64,000 nucleotides of DNA from Lepidostoma basale (taxonomy: Eukaryota > Arthropoda > Insecta > Trichoptera > Lepidostomatidae), in assembly GCA_022606425.2 (NCBI GenBank), contig JAHDVF020000761.1, positions 186,001 to 250,000 on the forward strand, given 5' to 3'. Under the pieces are notes generated by a model. The model was not told the origin of the DNA. It saw only the letters and a program-made list of their open reading frames with translations, and did no database searches. Positions within the stretch are counted from its first letter, which is position 1. Each line of letters begins with the position of its first letter. Positions 33,780 to 44,127 of this stretch are shown here, one piece after another. The translations under genes were made by a program, and so were the position numbers.

Positions 33780-33945
33780 TACTAGTATTAATATTTCAAT
33801 TTACAATACCACATGTTCATTGTTAGCATCAACAGGTGTTAAAAATCACTAACTGATTTTTTGTAATATCTGATGATGCTAATATTGGTTGGCGAAACAG
33901 CTGTTAAGACAACTTCATTTTATTTAAATTAATTGTGTATTAAGG
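33780..33945 (+). repeat. Hammerhead-type repeat family B, full core
   Basis: Single unit with flank blocks AACAGGTGTTAAAAATC and TTAATTGTGTATTAAGG. The ribozyme core inside is described at 33866-33906. Confidence 0.65.
33866..33906 (+). ncRNA. Hammerhead ribozyme motif, family B
   Basis: CUGAUGA (33870-33876), U, stem II GCUAAU-AUUG-GUUGGC (six pairs including U-G and A-U), GAAA (33894-33897), self-complementary CAGCUG, then UU with cleavage expected after 33905. All conserved core positions are present. Compared with 52259-52274 a C-A mismatch in stem II is here U-G, a compensatory difference. Proximal stem I is weak (UAU with AAG). Confidence 0.65.
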
Positions 33946-33946
33946 C

Positions 33947-34415
33947 AACAAAGTGAATGGTGCGCTTAAAGTTGTCATAGCAGATAAAATCTATCCAAAA
34001 AAACTAAAATAGCATTCCACAGTTGTGTTCTTGTACCGATCCTTATGTATGAAAGCGAAGCATGGAATCGACAAAATAATGATGATTAATGAGATCTTTT
34101 AGACGAATGTGTGAAAAATCTCTGTGTGATAGAGTGTCGAATGAAAATATGAGAAGTAAATGCGGTGCGAATGAAAGTGTTATGAACAAACTAAAGAAAA
34201 GAACATTGAGGTGATTGGGACACATGTGAAGAATAAATGAAGAAAGAATGATTAAAAAAAAAATGTAAATGGAACTAGATATAGAGAAAGACGTGATCGA
34301 CGTGGACACTATTTATACAGAGGAAGCAAGAGAAGTATGTCAGGAAATAAAAGTAAAGCAGTTTATTATTTCTACCAAAGCCTTCGGGAAGACGGCATGA
34401 TGGTTGGTTAGTTAA
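33947..34415 (+). mobile_element. GTTA-tail LINE family, ~470-bp 3' part
   Basis: Starts in RT-thumb coding sequence (AACAAAGTGAATGGTGCGC, encoding N-K-V-N-G-A) and GTTCTTGTACCGATCC (V-L-V-P-I-L), continues AGAGTGTCGAATGAAAATATG and GGACACATG, and ends CTTCGGGAAGACGGCATGATGG with GTTGGTTAG. Multiple frameshifts. Confidence 0.8.
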
Positions 34416-35008
34416 AAAAAATCTGAATATATTTTATTCAAAAATATTTTTAACATTTTTTAACAGCGGCCCAAAATTTATTTTGTGTCTTAAGCTTTAT
34501 TAAACCATTGGTGACACCGGCCCTCTCACGGGCCGTAGTAAACACGAATATATTGCGCATAAAGGTTTTCCGACCGAACGCCCCCGCGATTTTGCACTGC
34601 ATCAGCTCTCACGATAATTTGATTTTCTTTCAAATAGCTAAAAATACTTTTATCACTTGCTATAATTAAATTTTTTGTCATTTTTTGCCGCAGCAAACAA
34701 ATGTGCGGTGCTGGGATGGCAAAACGTATTTTTAAAATTAAGTTTCAAAATTGTGTTTGCGACATCACATATCCACGCTTTTTGCCAAAAGGTACATAAT
34801 AACAGTGTTTTGCCAATATTGGAAGTTGTGAGACAATTTGAATGTATCCCGAATAAACGGTATAGAATTTTTCGGTACAATGATTGCAGTGGCTGTCTAT
34901 ACAAGTTTTGAAGAGTATTAAAGATTGTTTTTCAAACATTAATCTACTTATAAAAAATATTTGACTCTTTATTATTATTTAAAATAACATTTTACATTAC
35001 TCAACTTA
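34416..35008. other. Intron, no gene seen
   Basis: Overlapping small open frames on both strands at 34653-34939, no domain recognised. Confidence 0.4.
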
Positions 35009-35009
35009 T

Positions 35010-35335
35010 GGTTTAGAAAGAGCCATGTTAGGAATAAGCCTAAGAGACAGAGTCAGAAACGATACGGTGAGAGAGAAAACAAAGGTCACTGACATCATCC
35101 ACCGGGTGGCAACTCTTAAATGGCAATGGGCAGGTCACGTACCCAGAAGCTCAGATGAAATGTGGACAAGAAGACTGCTGACTTGGAGACCGTGGACGGC
35201 AAAGAGGATGATCTGAACAGACACGTCGGAATAACCTGGATGCAGTCTGCACAGAACAGAGTGACATGGAAGCGAATGGAGAAGGCCTTTGTTCAGGAGT
35301 GGATGGGAATAGGCTGAGGAAGAGGAAGAAGAAGA
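35010..35335 (+). pseudogene. RTE-like LINE C-terminus with (GAA)n tail
   Basis: Plus frame 35025-35216: LGISLRDRVRNDTVREKTKV, TDIIHRVATLKWQWAGHVPR. After a deletion another frame continues RHVGITWMQSAQNRVTWKRM and EKAFVQEWMG. The order R-D-R-x-R-N .. W-Q-W-A-G-H .. W is that of RTE tails. Ends GAGGAAGAGGAAGAAGAAG. Confidence 0.8.
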
Positions 35336-35383
35336 TGGTTTAAAAAATCTGAGATAACAATAGGATTTTACTTTTCAAGATAA

Positions 35384-35570
35384 TCGAATGATTTTACTGA
35401 AATCTCTGGATGAAAGTTCATTTTAAATCATAATTAAATAAAACGATGTTTTTGACTTTTTAAATGCTATTACTTCCACTTTTGTCTATATTTCGACAGC
35501 GAGCCTGACGAAACCGGTTGCTGTCGAAATAAAGAGAAAATAATTCTAGAAAAACATCGTTTTATTAAAT
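35384..35570 (+). repeat. Hammerhead-type repeat family C, stem II deleted
   Basis: Upstream block AATGATTTTACTGAAATCTC, arm TTCCACTTTTGTCTATATTT, TCGACAGC, then GAGCCTGACGAAACCGGTT and the complementary GCTGTCGAAATAAAG and AACATCGTTTTATT. CUGANGA and half of stem II are lost through a CAG-flanked deletion, leaving a simple hairpin. Confidence 0.6.
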
Positions 35571-35864
35571 AATTAAGTGAACGTAAAAAAATGCCTAATG
35601 TTCAAAGAAATAAATATAAAAAACACTTCTCTGTACACTTGATACATTTAAGTATAATATATTTATATAATACGATATTTGGTTCATCCACTCTTTATTT
35701 TTCGAACAACTTGTAACTCAACTCAATAACTCAACGTAAACAAACCACATTTTTCCTAGAAGAAAACACTTTCTAAATAAAATCATGTAGAGGTTCGAAG
35801 AATTCATTTATAATTTAATTAAGAAATAAACTAGAAGGTACCAATATTATTTCTAAAAATTTAG

Positions 35865-36010
35865 TTAAGTTAAAAACTACTTCCAATTTTTTCCAGTCTG
35901 TCGGAATAAAAACAAAAAGTGGAAGTAGTTATTAAAAAAAACTTAAATTTAATTATTTTTTTAAATTAACTTCCATCAAGAGATATCAGTAAAATCGGTA
36001 GATTAAGTTT
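35865..36010. repeat. Hammerhead-type repeat family C, core-deleted foldback
   Basis: CAGTCTGTCGGAATAAAAAC and AAAAGTGGAAGTAGTTATT followed by the inverted upstream block TTCCATCAAGAGATATCAG. The core between CTGTCG and GAAATAAA is missing. Confidence 0.55.
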
Positions 36011-36885
36011 AAAAAAAACATTTGATTTGTGGAAAGATTTCTGGTTCAACATAATAATCTCATTCTAAAAATAGTGATTGTAAAATAAAAATAAAATATT
36101 TTATTTAAATATAAGAAGAGATTATAAAAGTTCAGCATCATTTTGTAACGACTGAAAACTCTCTAAAGACACTCACAAAAATGTGTAAGGAACTTTCTCT
36201 CCGGAGGTAATATCCTTTATACGTGGTGGATACTTATATTATAATGAAGGTAGATAAAATGTTTTTCTTGTTTCGTACACATATTAAATTCTCAAAAACT
36301 GACACGATTTTTATTATGAAGCAATTTTGAATTCATTTTGGTTTATGGCAGATCCCCGGAATAGCGCTACATTCTCCAGATTTACTATACTCCATAAGAA
36401 AAATAATTGGAAGAGCACAATTAGGAAATGTTGCGCTCGTCTCGATTCCGCACCCAGAGCGTGCAATTCGGTCGTGTAAGATACACCGGAACGCCGGAAA
36501 GTTTTTTTGCTGGATTATGTAATTTAGTCCCGGGGCACCGAAGTTGCCGCCAGCGGGGTGGCAATTAAACGAGGTGTAAAATTGTGGTTTTACTTCTTTA
36601 GAGCCAGATTTTGCGCTATAGTTTGAACCAGGAGTTCGGTGAATCTGCGCACAAGTTTGACAACGGTTATGCCCTGCCCTGTACCGTAACGTTATGGAAC
36701 AATGACTGCTCCCGTAATTTGTTCTAATTTCGCTAAAGACCTACGAGTCTAAAGCTAGTCGTGTCGTCTTAGGTTTACTGGTAACCACCTACAAGTTTGT
36801 TGTACAACTGTGGGCTCGACGATTTTATATTTATAATATTACGAATGAATAACAATAAATACGAACTAAAACGTACGTATTTTAT
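36011..36885. other. Unique intron with a GC-richer island
   Basis: 36340-36790 is GC-richer and TE-free; candidate conserved non-coding region. No supported exon. Confidence 0.35.
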
Positions 36886-36889
36886 TTGA

Positions 36890-37020
36890 ATGCATTTGAA
36901 TTAGCAAGGTAAAATATGTCATTCCCATAAAACATGATAAAATTGTAGCGGTATTTCTTCCGTATTCATTATTTATTATGGAGTTTTACAGCATTTTTCA
37001 AGAAAAAATAAATATATTCA
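36890..37020 (+). repeat. Hammerhead-type repeat family A, 3' half
   Basis: AGCAAGGTAAAATATGTCATTCCC, ATAAAACATGATAAAATTG, TTCCGTATTCATTATTTATT, TGGAGTTTTACAGC. The 5' part of the core is lost. Confidence 0.55.
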
Positions 37021-37240
37021 ACTATCAAGATAATCATGAATGTCTAGAAATAGAAAAGTCTAATATCAAGATTGTGTAATTGTTCCATGTATTTTATTTC
37101 TAAGATTGTTTTCTTTGTTCAGACAAAACTATATATATAGTACTCGTATATTTAAAATATCCACAGAAAATGTCTGTATAATAAATTTGTAGAAAAACAT
37201 CACACCTTTTCGCAGAAATTATTTACTATCTTTTAAGAAA

Positions 37241-37460
37241 AAACGATAGTTTTCAAGGAGTTTTATTATAATATTTACGAATGACATGTTTCGCCCTTCT
37301 AAGGCGTTATCAAATGTCTTTGGCATTTGATAATGCCTTAGAAGGGCGAAACATGTCATAAACAAATATTGTAATAAAACTCCTTGAAAGCTATCGTTTG
37401 TTCATACATATTAATAATTTTATATGGAGTTTTACATCATTGTTCAAAAAACAATAAATA
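37241..37460. repeat. Hammerhead-type foldback, family A
   Basis: Inverted repeat with ~77-bp arms (37241-37319 and 37326-37400) around a 7-nt loop. The right arm on plus reads TTGATAA (37327), stem II GCCTT-AGA-AGGGC, GAAA (37348), CATG, U-C; the left arm carries the same on minus. G8 and C3 of CUGANGA are changed in both arms, so both are predicted inactive. 3' arm sequence continues to 37460 (TATGGAGTTTTACATC). Confidence 0.7.
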
Positions 37461-37619
37461 AATCTACATTAATTATTTTCAAATATCTCAGAATTAATCG
37501 AAAGGTTCCAAACTATATTCACTAAATCATAATTCAAAAAGCATTTTGATTTCTAGTAAAAAAGAAACATCTAATTAAAACTGGGTGTTTATTAACATAG
37601 TTTTTCACAAGTTTAAAAA

Positions 37620-38206
37620 AAAACGTGTTTAAAATAATCAAATGATTTTACTGAAATCTCTTGATGAAAGTTCATTTTAAAATATTATTAAATAAAACGA
37701 TGTTTTTTTAACTACTTCCACTTTTGTCTTAATTTCGACAATGACCGGTTTCGCCAGCTCGCTCATTGACAGACTAGTGACACTATTGTAAACTTAGTCC
37801 TTTATATACATACAGCCTGATTTCAGGAACAGACCAAAGGTCTATAAAGAGAAGAAGAAGAAGAAGTTCAGGGGTGGTAAACATGATTCTATACAAAAAT
37901 AATCTTCAAATATTTATGTTAAATTTACTGAATTTGAATATTGGTTCTTGTGTCTGTGTCTTGAATATGAATCTTCTTGAATACCTGTAATAACCAATAT
38001 TTAAATTCAGTAAATTTTACATAAATATTTAAAGATTATTTTTGTATAGAATATGTCTCCACCCCTGATCTGTATGTATATAAAGGACTAAGTTTACAAT
38101 AGTGTCACCAGTCTGTCGATGCCAGCGAGCCTGGCAAAACCAGTCGCTGTCGAAATAAAGACAAAAGTGGAAGTAGTTAAAAAATATCGTTTTATTTTAT
38201 TATTTA
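37620..38206. repeat. Large foldback of hammerhead family C (~520-bp palindrome)
   Basis: Outer arms AATAAAACGATGTTTTTTTA/ATATCGTTTTATTTTATT and ACTTCCACTTTTGTC, the hammerhead units (left on minus: CTGTCAATGAGCGAGCTGGCG, GAAACCGGTC; right on plus, 38112-38145: CTGTCGA, stem II GCCAG-CGAGC-CTGGC, AAAACCAGTC), then inner arms 37869-37943 and 37994-38069 that are complementary, with a ~50-nt centre. The left arm alone is interrupted at 37816-37868 by an RTE-like 3' end with (GAA)5, so the palindrome is older than that insertion. Confidence 0.7.
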
Positions 38207-39835
38207 AAATAACGTGTTTCTTGACACTTAGTATTACGAGTATATCGAGAGGCTCTTTTTTCAATTGGTAACTTTAGATATACATGATCATTACGCAACA
38301 CTCTTTTTGAAGGCTCCAGATCTTCCATGCTGTGAAAATGCCCTAGCCAATGCAATCTGTAATTATAGTAAACTCTGTCCTGGTACATATATTTTGTCCG
38401 CAATTACTCATCTTTGGTATATTGATCGTAGATCTCCGTTATCAATTTGTTATCTTAGTCTAAAGCATTAAAATTGATCTAATAAGTGTATAAAATATGA
38501 TTTTTGTTTTTTCTGGATAGTAGACGAGATTTTAACTGTTCGTTGGCATCAAAGTAATTTTGGTTAGCTGCAAAAATCTCCTTTCCGATCTCTTCGCTGA
38601 TATCATTTTTATTATTAATTCGGGAACCTTTACATAACACATACTTACATATATACATACGTGAATATGTTTATACCAATTATTCTAATATTTTTTGCGT
38701 ATAGGACCATACAAGTACTTTTATTAATATTCATATGCAAAAATTCCGTACCAAATAAATATAAAAAATCTTTCCCGTGTTCCTCAGAAACCCAAATCCG
38801 CAAAAAATCTTATTTGAAATTTGCAGCATAAAAAAATTTATACGGGTCAGAAATGCTACCGTAGACCTAGATTGCCTTCATTTGATAAATGAAGTTCGTC
38901 CAAATATTATATTAATCAGAAAAGATTTAAAATAAAAAAACAATTTTACGATTAAAGGGTCGTTAATCCTATTTTACTAGAATATTGTATTGCATTAAAG
39001 AGGTGAGTTGACCGACCTTTTTTTTAATATTCTCAACCAACCTATTCTATTATAAAGATTTTGTTACTACGAAAACTTATTTTTTTATTTATACGACATT
39101 CTCAAGAAAATTTATTTAAAAAGCTTATTTTTTTTAATCTTCACTGTTTTTACTAAATCTAAAATATCTAAAATTTGTCTTCTTCGTCTTCCCGTCAATG
39201 GCAAGCTCTTTTACTTCACGACACGAGTGATCCATCATTCTTGTTTTAATTCAAGCAAACATTCTTGTTTTAATTCAAACAGAAAGTTCCACCGGGTGTC
39301 TAGGATTCCTCTAGAAACTAAAGTAATATTTCGTCTTCTGGAATACATAATGTCGAACGGTTCACTTAAATTGGCGGTCCCAGCTCGGTATAAAGTATTA
39401 GAGGGATCGGCAATGCACGTCACGTGGCCAGAGATCCCGCACGCTGCGCTGCATATACCGTATAATATCGCAGCGCCAAGTGAAGCTACTCGCTCTGTAA
39501 ACTGAAACATAAAACTTCCAACTTCCGCTGGTGATTTAACAATTTCCCGGCTACGTCTGTTCGCTTGGCCAGGAGTTAATTAAATTCATACCTCTGTACA
39601 AAGGAACCTATATTTTGTCCGCAATTACTCATCTTTGTATGTATATGTGCTTATGTTTTTGTTTGTTGTTTTGCTAGCAATATGTAAACTCAAGTTTGTA
39701 TATAAAATACATACTTGACTAGAAACGATTTATCGATTTAGGCAGTCGTTCTAATTTTTTTCGTAATTCACAAATTTTATACTGATTAGCTACACAATAT
39801 TTTTTTTATTTGGTATTACAATTTGACATAGTTTA
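38207..39835. other. Intron, no gene; one GC-richer island
   Basis: 39190-39530 is GC-richer and open on both strands (39227-39510) but shows no domain and no convincing splice sites. It includes a direct duplication of CATTCTTGTTTTAATTCAA (39236-39283). Confidence 0.4.
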
Positions 39836-39837
39836 CC

Positions 39838-39985
39838 CATGGTGGAAGGCCGAGGAAAACGTGGCACGATCAAATAAATCAAATATTGAATTTCGGCTAC
39901 GTGAAGAGTTGGAGAAATCGACGTACGTGCATGACACGATGTATGAGTATTGAGAAAGCGAGAGAACGAACAACGAACAAATAAC
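39838..39985 (+). mobile_element. GTTA-tail LINE family, internal fragment
   Basis: From GGTGGAAGGCCGAGGAAAACG through GTGGCACGATCAAATAAATC and GACGTACGTGCATGACACG to GAGAAAGCGAGAGAACG; the 3' terminus is missing, replaced by an ACGAAC repeat. Confidence 0.8.
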
Positions 39986-40633
39986 GAACTTCTTTACAAT
40001 AAACTATTATATAAAATGTAATATGTAGACTTATGTTTTTTAATTGAATACCTTAGGGCTTCTTAAGCAATTAAATTAATTGAATTCAGTAGGCTAAAGG
40101 TGCTTACTTATGATAATAACTTGGACTCCAGAGCAATGCGAGTTAAGTCGGCAGTCGGCGGCGCCTGTTTAAATTATTACAGTTTCACGAATGCCGACTA
40201 TAACTTTTGACACGTACATCCAGCTCCGTTAAAACGTAATAAAATAGTGCTTACATTCAAATTTTCGGTTAACACGAGAATTATTCGTGTGGGAGCAGAT
40301 AGCACCTAATGTGCGGAGGCGGAGTTTTATCGAAAATAAAACCTGTAATTGCATTTGGCTTCTCTAAATCTTCAAACCGTTAACCTACATTTTTTTCCAA
40401 TGTGTGTATAAACGTTTTTAAATGTGCTTATTCGTCTTCTTCTTTTTCTTCCTCATCTTATCAAAATATAAATAGACAAAAAAACGGATGTAATCAGAGA
40501 AAAGAGAGATGCTTCTTTGAATTTTGTTCTGATTATTGTTGTATGACAGAAGTGTAGAAAACAAAAGGAGAACAATTCGGTATTGTTGAGTGTAAAATTT
40601 GAACGTGTGTGAAAAAAATGGTTAACATTAAAT
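39986..40633. other. Intron, unit-flanking sequence of the 107-bp array
   Basis: No gene. 40530-40632 (ATTGTTGTATGACAGAAGTG ... AACAATTCGGTATTGTTG) is shared with the flank of the single unit at 54725-54790, so the repeat family includes this leader. A CT-rich (GAA)n-complement run is at 40433-40455. Confidence 0.45.
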
Positions 40634-41050
40634 GTTACAACTTATTACTGATTACGACTGTATAGTGAACCAAGTTTTTAAAGGGTAGAAAATCTTTACT
40701 TCCGTGAATATTTCACAGGTTGCAACTAGTTTGCTTTAAAGTTACAACTTATTACTGATAACGACTGTATAGTGAATCAAGTTTTTAAAGGGTAGAAAAT
40801 CTATACTTCCGTGATTATTTGACAGGTTGCAACTAGTTTGCTTTAAAGTTACAACTTATTACTGATTACGACTGTATAGTGAACCAGGTTTTTAAAGGGT
40901 AGAAAATCTTTACTTCCGTGAATATTTCACAGGTTGCAACTAATTTACTTTAAAGTTACAACTTATTACTAATTACGATTGTACGGTGAACCAAGTTTTT
41001 CAAAGGTAGAAAATCTTTACTTCTGTGAATATTTCACGGGCGCAACAGTT
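40634..41050. repeat. Tandem array, 107-bp unit, four copies
   Basis: Units start at 40634, 40741, 40848 and 40955, each beginning GTTACAACTTATTACTGAT and containing GGTAGAAAATCT, TACTTCCGTGA and GGTTGCAACTA. The last unit is the most diverged and ends at ~41050. A single unit with the same leader is at 54725-54900. Confidence 0.9.
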
Positions 41051-41059
41051 CTAAATAAT

Positions 41060-41385
41060 GGATTGGGATGTGAAACACCTCTTTTTGGCGGTCTTCCTTG
41101 CTGGCGATATCGCAAATTCTTGCATCTCCCATCGTAATTACGTGGTCTCTTCGGTACCGCCGTCTTTTCATGCCCCTTCTAACGATGTCTTCCATCAACA
41201 GGTCTAACTTATTTCTGAGTTTCTAACCTATACCGGAGAGTACTCCATGCTATAGTTCGCAGTACTCTCAGACGTTCGAAGAAGGCTTTTGGTATTGAGT
41301 CTAGTTTCTATACCATGTGTCATAACGGGTCTGACAGAATTTTTCAAAATTCAACCCTGCTATCCACGAGTATAATCATGTGTTT
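41060..41385 (-). pseudogene. RTE-like LINE reverse transcriptase tail, decayed
   Basis: Minus strand in shifting frames: MTHGIETRLNTKS, LRVLRTIAWSTL, RLRNKLDLLMEDIVRRGMKR and RRYRRDHVITMGDARICDIA. This follows the Y-G-x-E-T-R .. L-R-x-I-A .. R-x-R-N .. D-I-V-R-x-G pattern of 63405-64000 and 32015-32360 but with several frameshifts. Confidence 0.55.
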
Positions 41386-41526
41386 ATTTCTCTAAATTGT
41401 TTCATTTAAGTAGCCGGATATCCGCCGGATATTTAAATAAAACCTCTAATTACATTTGGCACTAGAACCTCCAACTTCCAATGTGTGTTTGAGGTTTTTG
41501 TTTTTTATTAATTTATTCTACTTTTT

Positions 41527-41757
41527 TTTAATCGCTCTTTACATCATTACGGCGCGAGCCAGATCAATGTTAAGAATATAGCTATCACATAGATTATGTG
41601 ATTTAGTAGCTAATCAATCGTCATTTTATTGTCACGTGAATTCTACACCATACCAAAGACAGCGTGAACATCACACTGCCATGATCGGCAATCGAACCCG
41701 GAACCTTCGGTGTGACAGTCGTAGCACTTACCCTGCGGCCACGAAGGTCGTCATTCA
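41527..41757 (-). mobile_element. tRNA-derived SINE (family 1), full length
   Basis: Minus strand from 41757: GACCTTCGTGGCCGCAGGG head, box B GGGTTCGATTGCCGATCATG, body GGCAGTGTGATGTTCACGCTG, GTGTAGAATTCACGTGAC, and 3' end GGCTCGCGCCGTAATGATG, TAAAGAGCG with an A-rich tail. Gives the full length of the family, ~230 bp. Confidence 0.85.
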
Positions 41758-41934
41758 TAATTATATATATTTTTCACTAGATCTTCAACCGGCGAACCTA
41801 TATATTAATTCAATGTGTGTATGAATGATTTTACATATACGTTCATAATATTACAAAGTGCTTTTTAAGTTTAATAAGGGAAAAATAATTTAATTCTTCA
41901 TATAAAGCACTCGCTTTGTGGATAGACATTTTAA

Positions 41935-42117
41935 ATAATTATATAAATAAAACAACTTTGTATTTAACCACGGTAGGGTTATTATATTGATGCCAACTAG
42001 TTTCGCTATTATACTGCCCTGATGAAGCTTGGGTCCAAGCGAAACTATAATAGTTGGCATCAATATAATAACCGTACCGTGGTTAAATACAAAGTTGTTT
42101 TATTTATATAATTATGA
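41935..42117. repeat. Hammerhead-type foldback, family D
   Basis: Arms 41935-41999 and 42051-42115 are complementary (TGTATTTAACCACGG, TTATTATATTGATGCC and their complements). Centre holds a complete plus-strand hammerhead (42013-42062) and, on minus, a second stem-III/GAAA block GCGAAACTAGTTGGC (41996-42007). Confidence 0.75.
42013..42062 (+). ncRNA. Hammerhead ribozyme motif, family D (most complete copy)
   Basis: Type I layout, all parts present: stem I UGCC (42015-42018), CUGAUGA (42019-42025), stem II GCUUG-GGUC-CAAGC (42027-42040), GAAA (42041-42044), near-palindromic CUAUAAUAG as stem III, UU with cleavage expected after 42055, and stem I GGCA (42056-42059). Beyond a bulge, the ~55-bp arms extend stem I (UUAUUAUAUUGA with UCAAUAUAAUAA). 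No conserved core base is missing. Self-cleavage would need to be shown experimentally. Confidence 0.7.
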
Positions 42118-42284
42118 AAAATAATTTGTCGCCTTCCGGAGGCAGTGATTTGTAGATTTATGCTGAATATAATTAAACAAACTTATATTATGCTCGTAGG
42201 CATTGAACTCAACAGTAATATAATTATGGCATTATTAACAATATTAAAACCTATAATTATAAACATTAATTATTTCAAATAGTG

Positions 42285-42420
42285 TCCATTTGGTAATGCC
42301 TTAGAAAGAAGAAACGTGTCATTCCCATAAACTGTAAAATTACTTCTATAAAAAAGGTGTTTTCATTCGTATTAATTATTAATTTGGTCATGCCATATTC
42401 TCCACGGTCGTCCTCAGATG
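42285..42420 (+). repeat. Hammerhead family A 3' half joined to a LINE scrap
   Basis: GGTAATGCCTTAGAAAGAAG, AAACGTGTCATTCCCATAAAC, then GGTGTTTTCATTCGTATTAA (family A). At 42384 it passes into TTTGGTCATGCCATATTCTC and CACGGTCGTCCTC, a ~45-bp minus-strand piece of the GTTA-tail LINE. Confidence 0.55.
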
Positions 42421-42424
42421 ATTA

Positions 42425-43270
42425 GCTTATTGTCTATTATTTATTTGTACGTGTATGTATCAATTTGTAAAAGTTTAGAGGAAATAATTTGCTCCGCTGT
42501 TTGTGGGTAGCTAAGATTTCGAAAACCATTTTGTTTTTGACATTATACTCGTAAATTCCAAAACATTCCTTGTTCAATCTGCGACTAGGGGTTACGGGCC
42601 ATCAGCCGCCATCTCGCTCGCGCGCGCGCCGTTTTATCTGCACAACAGGGACTGACGCATTTATCCTTAAAATTCCTAGACAGTTACAAATTACTAACTG
42701 TTCCCAAGTTTTCGAAAGTGCGAGATACCTTCGTTTGCGCGAAAGATTAAAAGTCTGGTGAAATATGACTACAAGTAGACAATCTCGCAGATATTTTGAT
42801 GTATAAATAAGACGGTGAACTTAATCCGACGGTAAGGATAAATTATACGTACTGCCGACCTCTCGGTAGGAACTCGCAGGCGACGCTGCCTAGTCCCGTG
42901 TGACTCGCTGACAAATCCTCGTAACACTTCTGTACAAAATGCGATAATAAATAAGTCATTATTACATAAGCCATTAAGTACATTTTATGGGCGTCTCGCC
43001 TCCCCAGAACGGGTTCCCAGCGGAACTCAACAAAATTAACCTTAGGACAATGAAAAAACAAATAGGTAATAATTATCCAGTAAATTTCACTTTCCAAACC
43101 ATTAGACAACAATTTTATTAAACTGAAGAAACCCGCCCTGGGATATTTGCCTTCTATATACTTGACTTGCTTATAATCCGTGGAAAAGGTCGATTGAAGG
43201 ATTTTTTTGTTCATGGGTATACATTTACTTTACGTGTTACGAAATTTTGGGAAACAATCAATATGAGAAA
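42425..43270. other. Unique intron, no gene seen
   Basis: 42570-42760 and 42840-43150 contain open frames (the minus 42843-43214 frame is 123 codons) with no recognisable domain. GC is slightly raised. Not supported as genes. Confidence 0.35.
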
Positions 43271-43274
43271 TATT

Positions 43275-43395
43275 TATTTAACAGTATGAATGAAGAAAGA
43301 ACGGTAAGATAGTTTATGTTAACGATGATAACGGAATTTAATAAAATAAAGGAAGACCGACGAAAACGATACTAAATAAAATCAATGAAATATGA
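43275..43395 (+). mobile_element. GTTA-tail LINE family, internal fragment
   Basis: ACAGTATGAATGAAGAAAGAACGG, TTATGTTAACGATG, AAAGGAAGACCGACGAAAACG; decayed. Confidence 0.65.
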
Positions 43396-43724
43396 AATAT
43401 TTACGGATATTACAGATATTATTATTAAGTCACATCAATTAAGTGCCACAGTTTCGTGTCATTCGAAAATATTCTAATGTTTACTTTATTTATTTATTTA
43501 TTAATATTATACCTAAGATTTGTTCGTGACACAGTCGTCCATACAAAATATAATAATTTGGTCCATACAAAATATAAAAGTATACGCTATTAGGAACACT
43601 ACTGTTAAGCAAATTGATTACTCATCTTACCGGCATAACCATTGGGGGTAAGGTATGGCATTAATATTCCCACGAGTTGTTATAAAACTCACTGAATATC
43701 ATCACATATTAATTTCAGAAAGAT

Positions 43725-43972
43725 ATGTAAGTTAAAAAACTATATGTTAAAGATGTAAATAGAGGAAGACCGAGGAAAACGTGGCACGATCAAACAAATC
43801 AAATATTGAACGTCGGCCACGTGAGGAGTCGGAGAAATCGACGCGCGTGCATGACACGATATATGAATGTTGAGGAATCGAGAGAGGTATGTCAGGAAAT
43901 AAAAGTGTGGCAGTCCATTCTTTCTGCCTACCCCTTCGGAGAGACGGCCTGATGGCTAGTTAGTTAGTTATT
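43725..43972 (+). mobile_element. GTTA-tail LINE family, well-preserved 3' end
   Basis: From ACTATATGTTAAAGATGTAA through GGAAGACCGAGGAAAACGTG, GTCGGCCACGTGAGGAGTCG, CGACGCGCGTGCATGACACG, TGTGGCAGTCCATTCTTTC to GAGACGGCCTGATGGCTAG and (TTAG)n. The non-coding 3' sequence is close to the family consensus. Confidence 0.85.
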
Positions 43973-44127
43973 AATTTAATATTATCTGTCAATTGAAGAT
44001 GATACTATACGAGTACTTTAAAATATTTTCTTTACTTTCCTACAAAACAAACCATGATAGTTTATATTTCGTATAGATAAATAAAATTTGCTTATTTCAA
44101 TTTTTTTTTTTTAAACTTGAGAAATAT

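Noticed and set aside
37684..38206. Ordinary MITE with terminal inverted repeats
   Set aside because: Arms contain hammerhead cores and stem II hairpins and match single, non-inverted family C copies, so a ribozyme repeat dimer fits better.
39227..39510. Open frames on both strands (92 and 91 codons)
   Set aside because: No domain, no convincing splice sites and no codon pattern; kept only as a GC-richer unique island.
40634..41050. CRISPR-like array
   Set aside because: Units are 107-bp direct tandem repeats without spacers, in a eukaryotic intron.
42843..43214. 123-codon minus-strand open frame
   Set aside because: No recognised domain, and no repeat or splice context; could be chance in a GC-richer patch.
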